Shown piece by piece: positions 25,611-33,991 of a DNA stretch of 39,528 bases (its first letter is position 1; every line of letters starts with the position of its first letter). This DNA is from Puniceicoccaceae bacterium. GTDB lineage: Bacteria; Verrucomicrobiota; Verrucomicrobiia; Opitutales; Opitutaceae. The stretch is from contig REEB01000151.1 of assembly GCA_007695295.1 (NCBI GenBank), forward strand, positions 1 to 39,528. The letters are read 5' to 3'. The position numbers and the translations under genes are program-made. Below the pieces are notes generated by a model. That model was given only the letters and a program-made list of their open reading frames with translations. It searched no databases and was not told the DNA's origin.

Positions 25611-27398
25611 TCATCCCGTCGCCAAAGGCGTCAGGTGGACATCCTTGAGCTGTTTCGCCGTCACCGGCCCTGGGCTCTGGGTCATGAGGCACTGGCCTTT
25701 CTGGGTCTTCGGGAAGGCGATGACATCGCGGATGCTCGCGCTGTCCGTGAGCAGCGCCATGATGCGGTCGAGGCCGAAGGCGATGCCACCGTGGGGCGGG
25801 CAGCCGTAGCGGAAAGCCCGCAGCAGGTAGCCGAAACGCGTCTCCACCACTTCCGGCGGGATCTTCAGCACTTCTTCGAAAATCTTTTTCTGGATATCCG
25901 CCTGGTGGATACGGATGCTGCCGCCGCCCAGCTCGGTGCCGTTGAGCACGAGATCATAGTGCTGGCCGCGGACGGATTTCGGATCCGAATCCAAGAGGGG
26001 GACGTCCTCCGGCACGGGGGCGGTGAAGGGGTGGTGTGAGGCCACGTAACGGCCCTGCTCCTCGTCATAGGTCATGAGGGGAAAATCAACCACCCAGAGG
26101 AAATCGTAGCGGCCGGAGGGGATTTCCAGACGGCCGCGCTTGCGCAGGAGGGCGGCGCTTTCCAGCCGGATGCGCCCGAGAATGGTGCAGGCGCGCTCCC
26201 AGGCATCGGCGGCAAAAAACACGAGGTCGCCGTCTTTGAGGCCGAGCCGCTCGGACAAGGCGGCTTTTTCCGCCTCGGAGAAAAACTTCACGATCGGCGA
26301 CTTCCACTCCCCGCCTTCGATCTTGATGAAGGCGAGTCCTTTCGCCCCGAGTGACTTCGCGGTCTCGGTGAGGTGGTTGAGCTCGCCCTGGGTGATGTCG
26401 GCCAAGCCCGGAGCAACCAGCGCTTTAACCGCCCCCCCGCTCTCGGCGGCCGCCCGGAAAACTTTGAAACCGCTCTCCCGGAAATCGGCGGTGAAGTCCT
26501 CCAACTCCAGTCCGAATCGTGTATCCGGCTTGTCACTACCAAACCGGTTCATGGCGTCCTTGAAGGCAAGGCGCGGGAAGGGCAGGGCCAGCTCCACGCC
26601 GAGCACGTCCTTCCACAGCCGGGCCATCAGGCCCTCGATGAGAGCATAGAGTCCGTCGCGGTCGATGAAAGAGATTTCCAAATCGAGCTGGGTGAACTCG
26701 GGCTGGCGGTCGGCGCGAAGATCCTCGTCCCGGAAACAGCGCGCCAGCTGGTAGTAGCGCTCCATCCCGCCGACCATGAGGATCTGCTTGAACTGCTGGG
26801 GCGACTGGGCGAGCGCGTAAAAATGCCCGGGCTGGAGGCGGCTCGGCACGAGGTATTCGCGCGCGCCCTCGGGCGTGCTTTTGAAGAGGATCGGCGTCTC
26901 GATCTCATAAAAACCCTCTTCGTCGAAGTAGTCGCGGATGACCTTGGTGGCGCGGTGGCGCAGCTTGAAGATGCGCCGCAGCCGCGGACGGCGCAGGTCG
27001 AGGTAGCGGTAGGTGAGGCGCAGGTCCTCGTTGACCTTTTCACCAAGGGTGTCGTCGATCGGGAAGGGCGGCGTCTCGGCCAGGTTGTGGATCACGAGTG
27101 CGGTACAGTCCACCTCGATCGCGCCGGTGCCGAGATTGCGGTTCACCGTCTCGGCCGGGCGGGCCACCACCTCGCCCTCGATTTCAATGACCGACTCCGG
27201 CTTGAGCGCGGCCGCCTTTTCGGCCGGGCCGGGGTTGCCGGTCGGGTCGAAGAGGAGCTGGGTGATTCCTTCGCGGTCCCGCAGGTCCACAAACAGAATC
27301 CCCCCGTGGTCGCGGATGGAGTCCACCCAACCGAGGAGGGACACCTTCCGGCCGACATCCGCGGCGGTCAACTGGGCGCAATGATGGGTTCGCTTCAT
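25611..27398 (-). CDS. aspS: Aspartate--tRNA ligase, bacterial type
   Basis: 595 residues, the length of bacterial AspRS with the GAD insertion domain. Domains in order: OB-fold anticodon-binding domain (residues 1-105, with LLGWVDSIRDHGGILFVDLR), class II core with motif 1 near LRHRATKVIRDYFDEEGF, QSPQQFKQILMVGGMERYYQ, motif 2 FRDEDLRADRQPEFTQLDLE, then the GAD insertion (about 290-410), and motif 3 GGIAFGLDRIMALL. The residue of the anticodon-domain determinant is His in RDHGG, as in enzymes that also charge tRNA-Asn, and not the Leu of E. coli-type discriminating enzymes. The start ATG at 27398 has no clear Shine-Dalgarno; longer frames upstream are antisense-like. It lies 95 bases after gpmI on the same strand. 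Confidence 0.96.
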   Translation of the reverse strand: MKRTHHCAQLTAADVGRKVSLLGWVDSIRDHGGILFVDLRDREGITQLLFDPTGNPGPAEKAAALKPESVIEIEGEVVARPAETVNRNLGTGAIEVDCTALVIHNLAETPPFPIDDTLGEKVNEDLRLTYRYLDLRRPRLRRIFKLRHRATKVIRDYFDEEGFYEIETPILFKSTPEGAREYLVPSRLQPGHFYALAQSPQQFKQILMVGGMERYYQLARCFRDEDLRADRQPEFTQLDLEISFIDRDGLYALIEGLMARLWKDVLGVELALPFPRLAFKDAMNRFGSDKPDTRFGLELEDFTADFRESGFKVFRAAAESGGAVKALVAPGLADITQGELNHLTETAKSLGAKGLAFIKIEGGEWKSPIVKFFSEAEKAALSERLGLKDGDLVFFAADAWERACTILGRIRLESAALLRKRGRLEIPSGRYDFLWVVDFPLMTYDEEQGRYVASHHPFTAPVPEDVPLLDSDPKSVRGQHYDLVLNGTELGGGSIRIHQADIQKKIFEEVLKIPPEVVETRFGYLLRAFRYGCPPHGGIAFGLDRIMALLTDSASIRDVIAFPKTQKGQCLMTQSPGPVTAKQLKDVHLTPLATG

Positions 27399-27493
27399 GG
27401 CAAAGGGACAAGGTCTGGCAGGAATCCCGCGCCCGCGCCAAGCCAAAAGGGGCTGCCCCGGCACCCGGGCGGCGTCCGAGTGCCGCGCGGCGC

Positions 27494-29074
27494 TCAGACG
27501 ATCAGGCTGCGCCCGGTCATCTCCTCGGGCCGCGGCAGGTCCATCAGCTGCAGCAGGGTCGGGGCAATGTCCGCCAGCCGGCCGCCGTCCCGCAACTTGA
27601 GGTCCTCGCAGCCCCGGCCGACCACAAACGCCTCCACAAGGTTGAGGGTGTGGGCGGTGTGCGGTCCGTCGATCTCCGGCGCCCACATCTGCTCCGCGTT
27701 GCCGTGGTCGGCCGTCACCACCGCGCAGCCGCCGACGCTGTCGAGCGCCCCCAGGAGTTCCTGGACTCCCGCGTCCACGGTCTCCACCGCCTTGATCGTG
27801 GCCTCCAGCGAACCGGTGTGGCCGACCATGTCGGGATTGGCGAAGTTGATCACGAGGAGACCGTACTTCTTCGAAAGGATGGCCGCCTTGGCCGCCTCGA
27901 TGACTCCGGGGGCGGACATCTCGGGCTGCTGGTCGTAGGTGGAGACTTTCGGGCTCGGGATGAGCGCGCGGTCCTCGAGGTCGAAGGGCTCCTCGCGGTA
28001 GTCGTTGAAGAAAAAGGTCACGTGCGGGTACTTCTCCGTCTCGGCGCAGCGGAACTGCGCCACCCCTTGGTTGCTGACCCACTCCCCGAGGATGTTTTTC
28101 ATCTTCGGCGGCTTGGAGAGGAGCACTTCCACCGGCAGGCCGGCTTCATAGGCGGTCATGGTGGCATAGTAGAGGTCGAGCTTGTCTCCCCGGTCGAAGC
28201 CATCGAAATCATCGAGCACGAAAGCCTTGGTCAACTCGCGCGGGCGGTCGCCGCGGAAGTTGTAGAAGACGACCGCATCTCCGTCGCGCACGACGGCTTT
28301 GGGTTTGCCGTCCTCCCCAACGATCCAAGTCGGCACGACAAACTCGTCGCCCTTGCGGTTGGCGTCGATGGGGTTTTGATAGTAGTGCTCGACGGCCTCG
28401 ACGGCGGAGGACGCGGTCCGCTCCGCACCGCGGCCGGTGAGGCAGTCATAGGCCTTCTGCACCCGCTCCCAGCGGTTGTCGCGGTCCATGCTCCAAAAGC
28501 GGCCGCAGACGGTGGCGATTTCCCCGATGCCGATCTCACGGCAGGCGGCTTCGACCTGCGCCAAGTATTCCCGCCCGCCGGTCGGACTGGTGTCGCGCCC
28601 GTCGGTGAAGGCATGGATGAAAACCCGGCCGTGGAGCGACTCCGCAGCCGCCATCCGCAGCATCCCGTAAAGGTGCTCCAGCAGGCCGTGCACTCCGGCA
28701 TCGGAGACGATCCCGAAAAGATGCAGCCGGGCCGAGTCGTTTTCCCGCACCCGCGCCACCGCTCCTTGCCAGGCTTGGTTTTGCTTCAAGCCGCCTTCCT
28801 CGAAGAGCCGGTTCAGGCGCACGATTTCCTGGTCCACCACGCGACCCGCGCCGATGTTCTGGTGGCCGACTTCGCTGTTGCCCATGACCCCGGCGGGCAC
28901 GCCCACATCCAGCCCGGCCGCGGCCAGGCGGGTCACGGGGTAGCGCTTGCGCAGGGCGTCCTCGCAGGGCTTGCGGGCCTGCTTGACGGCATTGAAGGCA
29001 TCGTGCTCCGGCAGGGGATTGAGGCCCCAGCCGTCGCGGATGATGAGGGCGACAGGGCGGCGGGTTTGGCTCAT
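27494..29074 (-). CDS. gpmI: 2,3-bisphosphoglycerate-independent phosphoglycerate mutase
   Basis: Interconverts 3- and 2-phosphoglycerate in glycolysis and gluconeogenesis, using two Mn ions and a phosphoserine intermediate. 526 residues. The metal motif DGWG is at 14-17 and the nucleophile is S67 in MGNSEVGHQNIGAGR. Later come the AFTDGRDTSPTGG loop, the FRGDRPRELTKAF segment and the C-terminal VVTADHGNAEQM metal ligands. The start at 29074 (MSQTRRPVALIIRDG) is preferred over an upstream in-frame start because it fits the family N-terminus. The opposite strand of this gene is open for a long way and runs into the small plus-strand gene at 29195. The start is 120 bases from that gene. Confidence 0.96.
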   Translation of the reverse strand: MSQTRRPVALIIRDGWGLNPLPEHDAFNAVKQARKPCEDALRKRYPVTRLAAAGLDVGVPAGVMGNSEVGHQNIGAGRVVDQEIVRLNRLFEEGGLKQNQAWQGAVARVRENDSARLHLFGIVSDAGVHGLLEHLYGMLRMAAAESLHGRVFIHAFTDGRDTSPTGGREYLAQVEAACREIGIGEIATVCGRFWSMDRDNRWERVQKAYDCLTGRGAERTASSAVEAVEHYYQNPIDANRKGDEFVVPTWIVGEDGKPKAVVRDGDAVVFYNFRGDRPRELTKAFVLDDFDGFDRGDKLDLYYATMTAYEAGLPVEVLLSKPPKMKNILGEWVSNQGVAQFRCAETEKYPHVTFFFNDYREEPFDLEDRALIPSPKVSTYDQQPEMSAPGVIEAAKAAILSKKYGLLVINFANPDMVGHTGSLEATIKAVETVDAGVQELLGALDSVGGCAVVTADHGNAEQMWAPEIDGPHTAHTLNLVEAFVVGRGCEDLKLRDGGRLADIAPTLLQLMDLPRPEEMTGRSLIV

Positions 29075-29151
29075 GAATCGCCCATCAGGAAACTGCCTCC
29101 GGAACAAAGCAAGCCCCTGTTTTTCGTAATCGTTTTACCCCGCAAACAGAG

Positions 29152-29181
29152 TTGCACTGCTAAACTGGTGCACCTTATGCT
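29152..29181 (+). promoter_or_regulatory. Promoter for the small gene at 29195
   Basis: TTGCAC (29152-29157, four of six consensus) followed after 18 bases by TATGCT (29176-29181, four of six). The expected transcript start near 29188 would leave a leader of only about 7 bases before the ATG at 29195, and an AGGA at 29188-29191 is the only ribosome site candidate. Supports the ATG at 29195 over the upstream ATG at 29177, which would lie in the -10 box. Confidence 0.45.
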
Positions 29182-29194
29182 TTGCATTAGGACG

Positions 29195-29509
29195 ATGACC
29201 CTGATCATCCGAGATTCACTCGTGAACCCGCCCACCTGGTTCTCCTCCTTCCGTGATCTCACCCTGTACTGCAATGTGCTCCTCCATATCGATGTCGTGA
29301 TCGAGTCGGAACAGGCCGACCTCTACTACCGCTGGCTCAAGGGCCGTGGCGGCCTCGACTTCGTGGAGGACTTTGTCCGCCCCGGCAGTGAGGACGGTGT
29401 CCGCCTTGACATCGAGCCGAACTTCCCGCGGACAATCGTCACGGACCGGATCGTGCCCGAGAACACCCACCGGTTGGTTTCACGGATCAAGTTCTGCGGC
29501 ATGCTTTGA
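29195..29509 (+). CDS. Conserved-looking small protein of unknown function
   Basis: 104 residues, MTLIIRDSLVNPPTWFSS. Not recognised. Evidence that it is real: GC-rich third positions in this frame (CTC, GTC, GAC, TAC), a well-folded composition (LTLYCNVLLHIDVVIESEQA with a hydrophobic core, a mixed charge helix YYRWLKGRGGLDFVEDF, then RLDIEPNFPRTIVTDRIVP), a good promoter just upstream, and no shadow explanation, because the gpmI gene that lies antisense ends its start 120 bases earlier. There is no signal peptide and no membrane segment. The minus-strand frame through the same bases is weaker. It is convergent with the SUMF-like gene, 25 bases away. The alternative is a chance open frame. 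Confidence 0.6.
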   Translation: MTLIIRDSLVNPPTWFSSFRDLTLYCNVLLHIDVVIESEQADLYYRWLKGRGGLDFVEDFVRPGSEDGVRLDIEPNFPRTIVTDRIVPENTHRLVSRIKFCGML

Positions 29510-29534
29510 CCCGCTCCCGCCGGCCCAGCCCCGG

Positions 29535-30683
29535 TTATTCCGCGGTCAGGGGCAAGTGCGCCGTACGAGCGATGCGGAAGCCGATTCGACCGGAGCCCGT
29601 CACCCAAAAATCCCGGGCGGCCGCACGAACCAAACCGGGCGTCTGATTGTATCCACCACCTCGTACCACGCGCAAGCTGACGGGAGCAATTGGCCCGATC
29701 GGATCGACCAGCGGCCCGTCCATCGCATCGGGATCGGGATAGACGTTTCCGGTGGAAGCATCGAAGACGATTTCCAGCACATTTCCCAGCATGTCATAAA
29801 GACCCCAGGGGTTGGGTTGCTTCCCGCCGACCGGATGGGTCTGGCCGCCGCTGTTGGCGCCATACCAAGCGATGGCATCGAGAGCCGGGTCAACCACCTC
29901 CGTGCCGAGGACGGTGAGATCGCCGTTGTAAGTGGCCGTGGTCGTGCCCGCGCGGGCGGCGTATTCCCACTCCGCTTCGGTGGGCAGCCGGAAGCCGTTG
30001 GCGTCGAAATCACAGACCCAGTCGCCACCCACCCATGAACGGATGACCTGCCCGTCAAAACCGCTGCCGACCCAGCGGTAGCACGGCTCGAGGCGGTTCA
30101 TCTCACTGAGGGCATTCGACCAGAGAATGGCGTCGCGCCAGTTCATCGCCGTGACCGGATCGTCCTCGGTGTTGCGCTCGTCGCCGTGGCTTCCCTTCCG
30201 GCCGGGGGTCGCGAAGGTGTAGCCGTTGTACACCGCCCAGTCCTTCACCATGGCCCACTGGCGCCAGGTGACCGGGGTTTTCAGCAGCTTGAAAGCGCGG
30301 GTCAGCGTGACGGAGTGCTGGCGTTCATGAGAAAAAGTGCCGGGATCGGCGCCCGATCGCCCCAACTCATCCCCGGGGCTGCCCCGAAAGTAGGTTCCGG
30401 GCATGATGGTGACGAACTGCTCGGCGAAACTGAAGTCCTGCTCGGCCAGCCGAACCCGGAAGAAGGCCTCCCTCCCCACCTCGAGGTTGGAAACGATCAG
30501 CTTGCCGTCGGGAGTGATCATGTAGGGTGTGAAACGCAGCGTCTCCCAAGTCTGCATGCCATCCTGGGACTGGTCGATCTCGAGGATCGCCCAACTCGCC
30601 GCGGCCGGTGAAGAACCAAACAGAGTCAGAGAAGCACAGACCAGGAGGCAACGAAGGAAAATAGGAGATATTGTTATGGTCAT
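29535..30683 (-). CDS. Secreted SUMF1/FGE-fold protein (formylglycine-generating-enzyme family, probably not catalytic)
   Basis: 382 residues. Signal peptide about 1-30 (LRCLLVCASLTLFGSSPAAA). Residues about 30-80 are a small N-terminal module ending in EAFFRVRLAEQ. The rest is the SUMF/FGE-sulfatase domain: FVTIMPGTYFRGSPGDELGR, TRAFKLLKTPVTWRQW, FRLPTEAEWEYAARAGT, PWGLYDMLGNVLEIVFD, RVVRGGGYNQTP and the end GRIGFRIAR. The copper-binding cysteines of genuine formylglycine-generating enzymes, which lie near the C-terminus, are not visible, so I do not expect sulfatase maturation; many such paralogues bind ligands or glycans. It is convergent with the small gene at 29195 and divergent from the GH36 gene across 150 bases that include a tandem repeat. 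Confidence 0.87.
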   Translation of the reverse strand: MTITISPIFLRCLLVCASLTLFGSSPAAASWAILEIDQSQDGMQTWETLRFTPYMITPDGKLIVSNLEVGREAFFRVRLAEQDFSFAEQFVTIMPGTYFRGSPGDELGRSGADPGTFSHERQHSVTLTRAFKLLKTPVTWRQWAMVKDWAVYNGYTFATPGRKGSHGDERNTEDDPVTAMNWRDAILWSNALSEMNRLEPCYRWVGSGFDGQVIRSWVGGDWVCDFDANGFRLPTEAEWEYAARAGTTTATYNGDLTVLGTEVVDPALDAIAWYGANSGGQTHPVGGKQPNPWGLYDMLGNVLEIVFDASTGNVYPDPDAMDGPLVDPIGPIAPVSLRVVRGGGYNQTPGLVRAAARDFWVTGSGRIGFRIARTAHLPLTAE

Positions 30684-30732
30684 TAATCTTGCTTAATCTA
30701 ATTCACCCCGGGATCGTCAAGCCGACAGTGCC

Positions 30733-30794
30733 GGATCGGCTTCTCTCACCGGGCGGGAGGATCGGCTTCTCTCACCGGGCGGGAGGATCGGCTT
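30733..30794. repeat. Perfect 26-bp tandem repeat (about 2.4 copies) in the SUMF-like/GH36 divergent spacer
   Basis: The unit begins GGATCGGCTT and ends CACCGGGCGGGA. Copy 1 is 30733-30758, copy 2 is 30759-30784, and a third, 10-base, partial copy is 30785-30794. The copies are identical. They lie 39 to 101 bases upstream of the GH36 start (30834) in a 150-base spacer between divergent genes. Perfect identity suggests a recent duplication; a role in regulation is possible but unproven. Confidence 0.85.
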
Positions 30795-30833
30795 GATCTT
30801 GCCCGCAATGCCGGAGGTCCCCACCGTGCCGCC

Positions 30834-32825
30834 ATGCCATTGCCCCACAAATCCCTCTTTCCCCCGGCTCCCGCCGGCACCCGCCGCACCCCGCTCGCCT
30901 CCGAACGGGTGCGCTACGATCTCCCCGCGGCTGCGGTCGGCCGGGGCTCGGTCGCAGGCTGGCGCTTCCCCGGCCTCGAGCGTTGGTGCGCCCTCCACCT
31001 GCGCAGCATCTTCTGGTCGGGACCCGCCTGGGGGACAAATCCCGCCGCCATCCCGCCCGACACCCAGTGCCTGCTCTGGCAACGGCGGGACGGGACCTGC
31101 GGCGCTTTCCTCCCGCTGGTCTCGGGCAACCTCTGCGCCACCCTGCAGCCTTCGCCCAAGGGTCCCGTGCTCCAGCTCGCCGGCGCCGCCCCCGGCGACA
31201 ATCCCATCGCCCGTCCCGGCGCCGTCGCCGCGCTCGGTGCGAGCCCCGCGGCCGCGCTCCAGGCCGCCTTGGAAGCCGCCCGTGAAGTCCTCGGCACCTT
31301 TCGCCTCCGCGAGGAAAAGCCCCGGCCGGCATTTCTCGACTGGTTCGGCTGGTGCACCTGGGATGCCTTCTACCACAGCGTCTCCCAGGCCGGCGTTCGC
31401 CAAGGGCTGAGTACGTTTCAGAAGGGAGGCACGGTGCCGGGTTTTGTCATCATCGATGACGGCTGGCTCGACACCGAGGGCGACCACCTCAAGGACTTTC
31501 CCGCCCGGGCGGATAAATTTCCCGGCGGTCTCTCCGCCCTCGCCGCGACCGCAAGAAAGACCGGGGTGCGGCTCTTCGGGGTCTGGCATGCCTTCCAAGG
31601 CTACTGGGCCGGGCCCCACCCCAAGGGGCCTCTCTCCCGGCGCTACCAGCTCCATGTTCAGCCCGGCAACATCCGCCCCTGGAATCCGGAGGAGACCCGC
31701 GACCTCTCCCGTATCCATGATTCGGATATAGCCCGATTCTACCAGGATTTCCACCGCTACCTCCGCGACCAAGGCGTCGATCTGGTCAAGGTCGACGGCC
31801 AGTCCGCCCTCCAACGCTTCTGTGAGGGTAGCGCCGGCCGCGGCGAGACCATGGGCCGCTGGCAGGAAGCCCTCCAGGGGGCCGCGGCGGTGCACTTCCG
31901 CGGCAACCTGCTCCACTGCATGTGCAATGGCAACGATGTCGCCTACCACCTCCTCAACTCCAACGCTTGGCGCAATTCCGACGACTACTTTCCCCGCCGC
32001 GGCCCCGACCAGCAGCAGCTCCATCTCGTTCTCAACGCCTACAATGCCCTCTGGAGCGGCGGTTTTTCCTGGCCGGACTGGGACATGTTTCAGTCCCACG
32101 GCCCGGCCGCCGATTTCCACGCCGTCGCCCGTTCCATCAGCGGCGGTCCGGTATATGTCAGCGATCACCCGGGCAAGCAGGACTTCGCCCTCCTCCGGCG
32201 GCTCGCTCTGCCGACCGGAGCCGTGCCAACCTGGGACCGACCGGCCACCGTCACCAACGATCTGGTCTTCACCAATGTCCTCGAAGAGCCGGTTGCTCTC
32301 AAAATCCACAATTACCGTGGTCCGCTCGGCGTGCTCGGCTGTTTCCATTGCTGGACCGGGCACGACGATCGCCCGGTGGCCGCCCGCTGGCGGCCCGCCG
32401 ATGTGCCGGAGCTGCCCCGCTCCGGTGCCTTTCTCGCTTACCAGCCCGCCACCGGAGAGGTCCGCGAAGTCTCCTCCCGCAAAGTCCAGCGCGACACCCT
32501 CCCTCCCCTCGGCTGGAGCCTCTGGGTTCTCGCGCCCATCGGCCCCGCGGCCGCCGTCCCCCTCGGCTTGGCTGATCTCTGGAGCGGGGCCGCCGCCCTC
32601 GATGCCATCGTCCATGAGGCCGAAGACGAACTCGCTTTCCGCCTCCGCCACCCCGGACGCGCCCTCTTCTGGAGCCGGCGGACGCCGTCCACCATCCGGG
32701 TCGACGGCCGCTCCGTCCGCCCGAAACCGCTTGGCTCAGGCCTGTATTCGGTTTTGTGCGACAAGGCGGAGCGCCCGCTGGTCCGGATCCGTTTCGCAAC
32801 GAAATCCGGCAGGAAACGCCGCTGA
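30834..32825 (+). CDS. GH36 alpha-galactosidase / raffinose-synthase-like (Sip1-type) protein
   Basis: 663 residues. It matches the raffinose synthase/Sip1 branch of GH36: WFGWCTWDAFYHSVSQAG (about 170-187), VPGFVIIDDGWLDTEGDHLK (201-220), the catalytic nucleophile D321 in VDLVKVDGQSA and the acid/base in RNSDDYFPR (D383 or D384), WSGGFSWPDWDMFQ and ISGGPVYVSDHPGKQ. The N-terminal ~165 residues form the beta-sandwich domain; a C-terminal beta domain follows about residue 530. No signal peptide, so cytoplasmic. Activity could be alpha-galactoside hydrolysis or galactosyl transfer to sucrose; the sequence does not say which. It is convergent with the GH130 gene (10 bases apart). Confidence 0.9.
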   Translation: MPLPHKSLFPPAPAGTRRTPLASERVRYDLPAAAVGRGSVAGWRFPGLERWCALHLRSIFWSGPAWGTNPAAIPPDTQCLLWQRRDGTCGAFLPLVSGNLCATLQPSPKGPVLQLAGAAPGDNPIARPGAVAALGASPAAALQAALEAAREVLGTFRLREEKPRPAFLDWFGWCTWDAFYHSVSQAGVRQGLSTFQKGGTVPGFVIIDDGWLDTEGDHLKDFPARADKFPGGLSALAATARKTGVRLFGVWHAFQGYWAGPHPKGPLSRRYQLHVQPGNIRPWNPEETRDLSRIHDSDIARFYQDFHRYLRDQGVDLVKVDGQSALQRFCEGSAGRGETMGRWQEALQGAAAVHFRGNLLHCMCNGNDVAYHLLNSNAWRNSDDYFPRRGPDQQQLHLVLNAYNALWSGGFSWPDWDMFQSHGPAADFHAVARSISGGPVYVSDHPGKQDFALLRRLALPTGAVPTWDRPATVTNDLVFTNVLEEPVALKIHNYRGPLGVLGCFHCWTGHDDRPVAARWRPADVPELPRSGAFLAYQPATGEVREVSSRKVQRDTLPPLGWSLWVLAPIGPAAAVPLGLADLWSGAAALDAIVHEAEDELAFRLRHPGRALFWSRRTPSTIRVDGRSVRPKPLGSGLYSVLCDKAERPLVRIRFATKSGRKRR

Positions 32826-32834
32826 GTTTCGGGC

Positions 32835-33875
32835 TCAGACCCGGTGATCGAGGACGTGCCCCAGGAGCGCGTCGAGCGGGGCGGTGGCCAGCGCGATGGC
32901 GGTGTCGCAAACGCCGTAGTACAAGTGCACCACCCCGTCGCGCACCACCAGGCCGGTCGGAAAGATGACGTTGGGTATGTAGAGCCCGGTGCGCTCGTAG
33001 TAGGCCTCCGGCTCCATGATGAAGTGCGGGCAGCGCGCCACCACCCGGCGCGGATCCTCCAAGTCGAGCAGGGCCGCCCCCACCCGGTAGCAGACGCGCC
33101 GGTCGGCGCTCTCCTCGGTCTCCACTCCGTGGTAGAGGACCAGCCAGCCCGCCTCGGTCCGCAGTGGCGGGGTTGACCCTCCGATGCGGTTGTTCTCCCA
33201 GCGAAACTCCGGCTTCAGCACGACCTCCGGTTCGCTCCAGGTCTTCAGGTCTTCGGAAAAGCTGATCCGGATCGACGGCGCCCCACGATGCTGCGCCCCG
33301 GTGGAAACGAGCGGACTGGGTCGCCGCAGGACCGCGTAGCGACCGCCCACTTTCTCCGGGAAGAGGATCACATTGCGGTCGTCCACCTCGGGGGGATTGA
33401 CCCAGCCGAGAATTTCCCAGTGTCGCAGATCTTCGGATACGGCGATCCCGGAGCGGGTCTGGTTGTCTTCGTCGCGCCCGCTGAAGCCGGGGTAATCCAC
33501 CTGGCGGGACTCCGGCACGCCCACCCCGGTGGGATGGCTGGCCCAAGCATAGGGGCGGAAGGCAAAGGTGAGGTAGAAGCGGTCCTCCATCGCCACGATG
33601 CGCGGATCCTGCACGCTGCCGTGGGGACTGCCGCAGTCCGCCGGAGTCAGCACCGGCTCGTCGACAGCGTGGCGGAAATGAACCCCGTCCGCGCTCTCCA
33701 GGAGGCCGAGGCAGCAATGAAATGGCCGCAGCCCTCCGGCCGCCCGCTCAAGCAGGTAGACCTTGCCGGCGTGGGCCACCGCACCCGGGTTGAAGACCAC
33801 CGCCCGCCGCCAAGGCAGTCCTCCGGGCCGGACGATGGGATTTTCGGGATGGCGTTCGAAGCGAAATGCCTTCAT
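32835..33875 (-). CDS. GH130 family protein (beta-mannoside phosphorylase or beta-mannosidase)
   Basis: 346 residues, a five-bladed beta-propeller typical of GH130. The key segment VQDPRIVAMEDRFYLTFAFR (88-107) carries the proposed proton-donor Asp D90 of the family E/QDPR motif. Other family motifs: RDEDNQTRSGIAVSEDLRHW, DDRNVILFPEKVGGRYAVLRRP, WLVLYHGVETE and IPNVIFPTGLVVRDGVVHLY. The C-terminus is a typical LYYGVCDTAIALATAPLDALL. GH130 enzymes cleave beta-1,4- or beta-1,2-mannosides, with phosphate in the phosphorylases; the linkage cannot be told here. No signal peptide. Convergent with GH36; 116 bases without a gene lie between its start and the next gene's end. Confidence 0.93.
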   Translation of the reverse strand: MKAFRFERHPENPIVRPGGLPWRRAVVFNPGAVAHAGKVYLLERAAGGLRPFHCCLGLLESADGVHFRHAVDEPVLTPADCGSPHGSVQDPRIVAMEDRFYLTFAFRPYAWASHPTGVGVPESRQVDYPGFSGRDEDNQTRSGIAVSEDLRHWEILGWVNPPEVDDRNVILFPEKVGGRYAVLRRPSPLVSTGAQHRGAPSIRISFSEDLKTWSEPEVVLKPEFRWENNRIGGSTPPLRTEAGWLVLYHGVETEESADRRVCYRVGAALLDLEDPRRVVARCPHFIMEPEAYYERTGLYIPNVIFPTGLVVRDGVVHLYYGVCDTAIALATAPLDALLGHVLDHRV

Positions 33876-33991
33876 CCGCGCAGCCTAGGCCGGGACGGCG
33901 CCGGGCTGCCAATACTTTTTGCCGGGTATTCATTCAACGATGACGGTGCGAACCAAGGAATCGGCTTCAGCAGCGGCGGGCATCTCCCACC

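Noticed and set aside
26373-27938. Plus-strand open frame of 521 codons antisense to aspS and gpmI
   Set aside because: Shadow frame caused by high GC3 on the coding strand; no motifs.
27650-29194. Plus-strand frame continuing upstream from the small gene at 29195, antisense to gpmI
   Set aside because: The part before 29195 is shadow of gpmI; only the section after 29195 has coding properties of its own.
30717-32651. Minus-strand open frame of 644 codons antisense to GH36
   Set aside because: Shadow of the GH36 gene, low-complexity Gly/Ala/Glu; no domain recognised.
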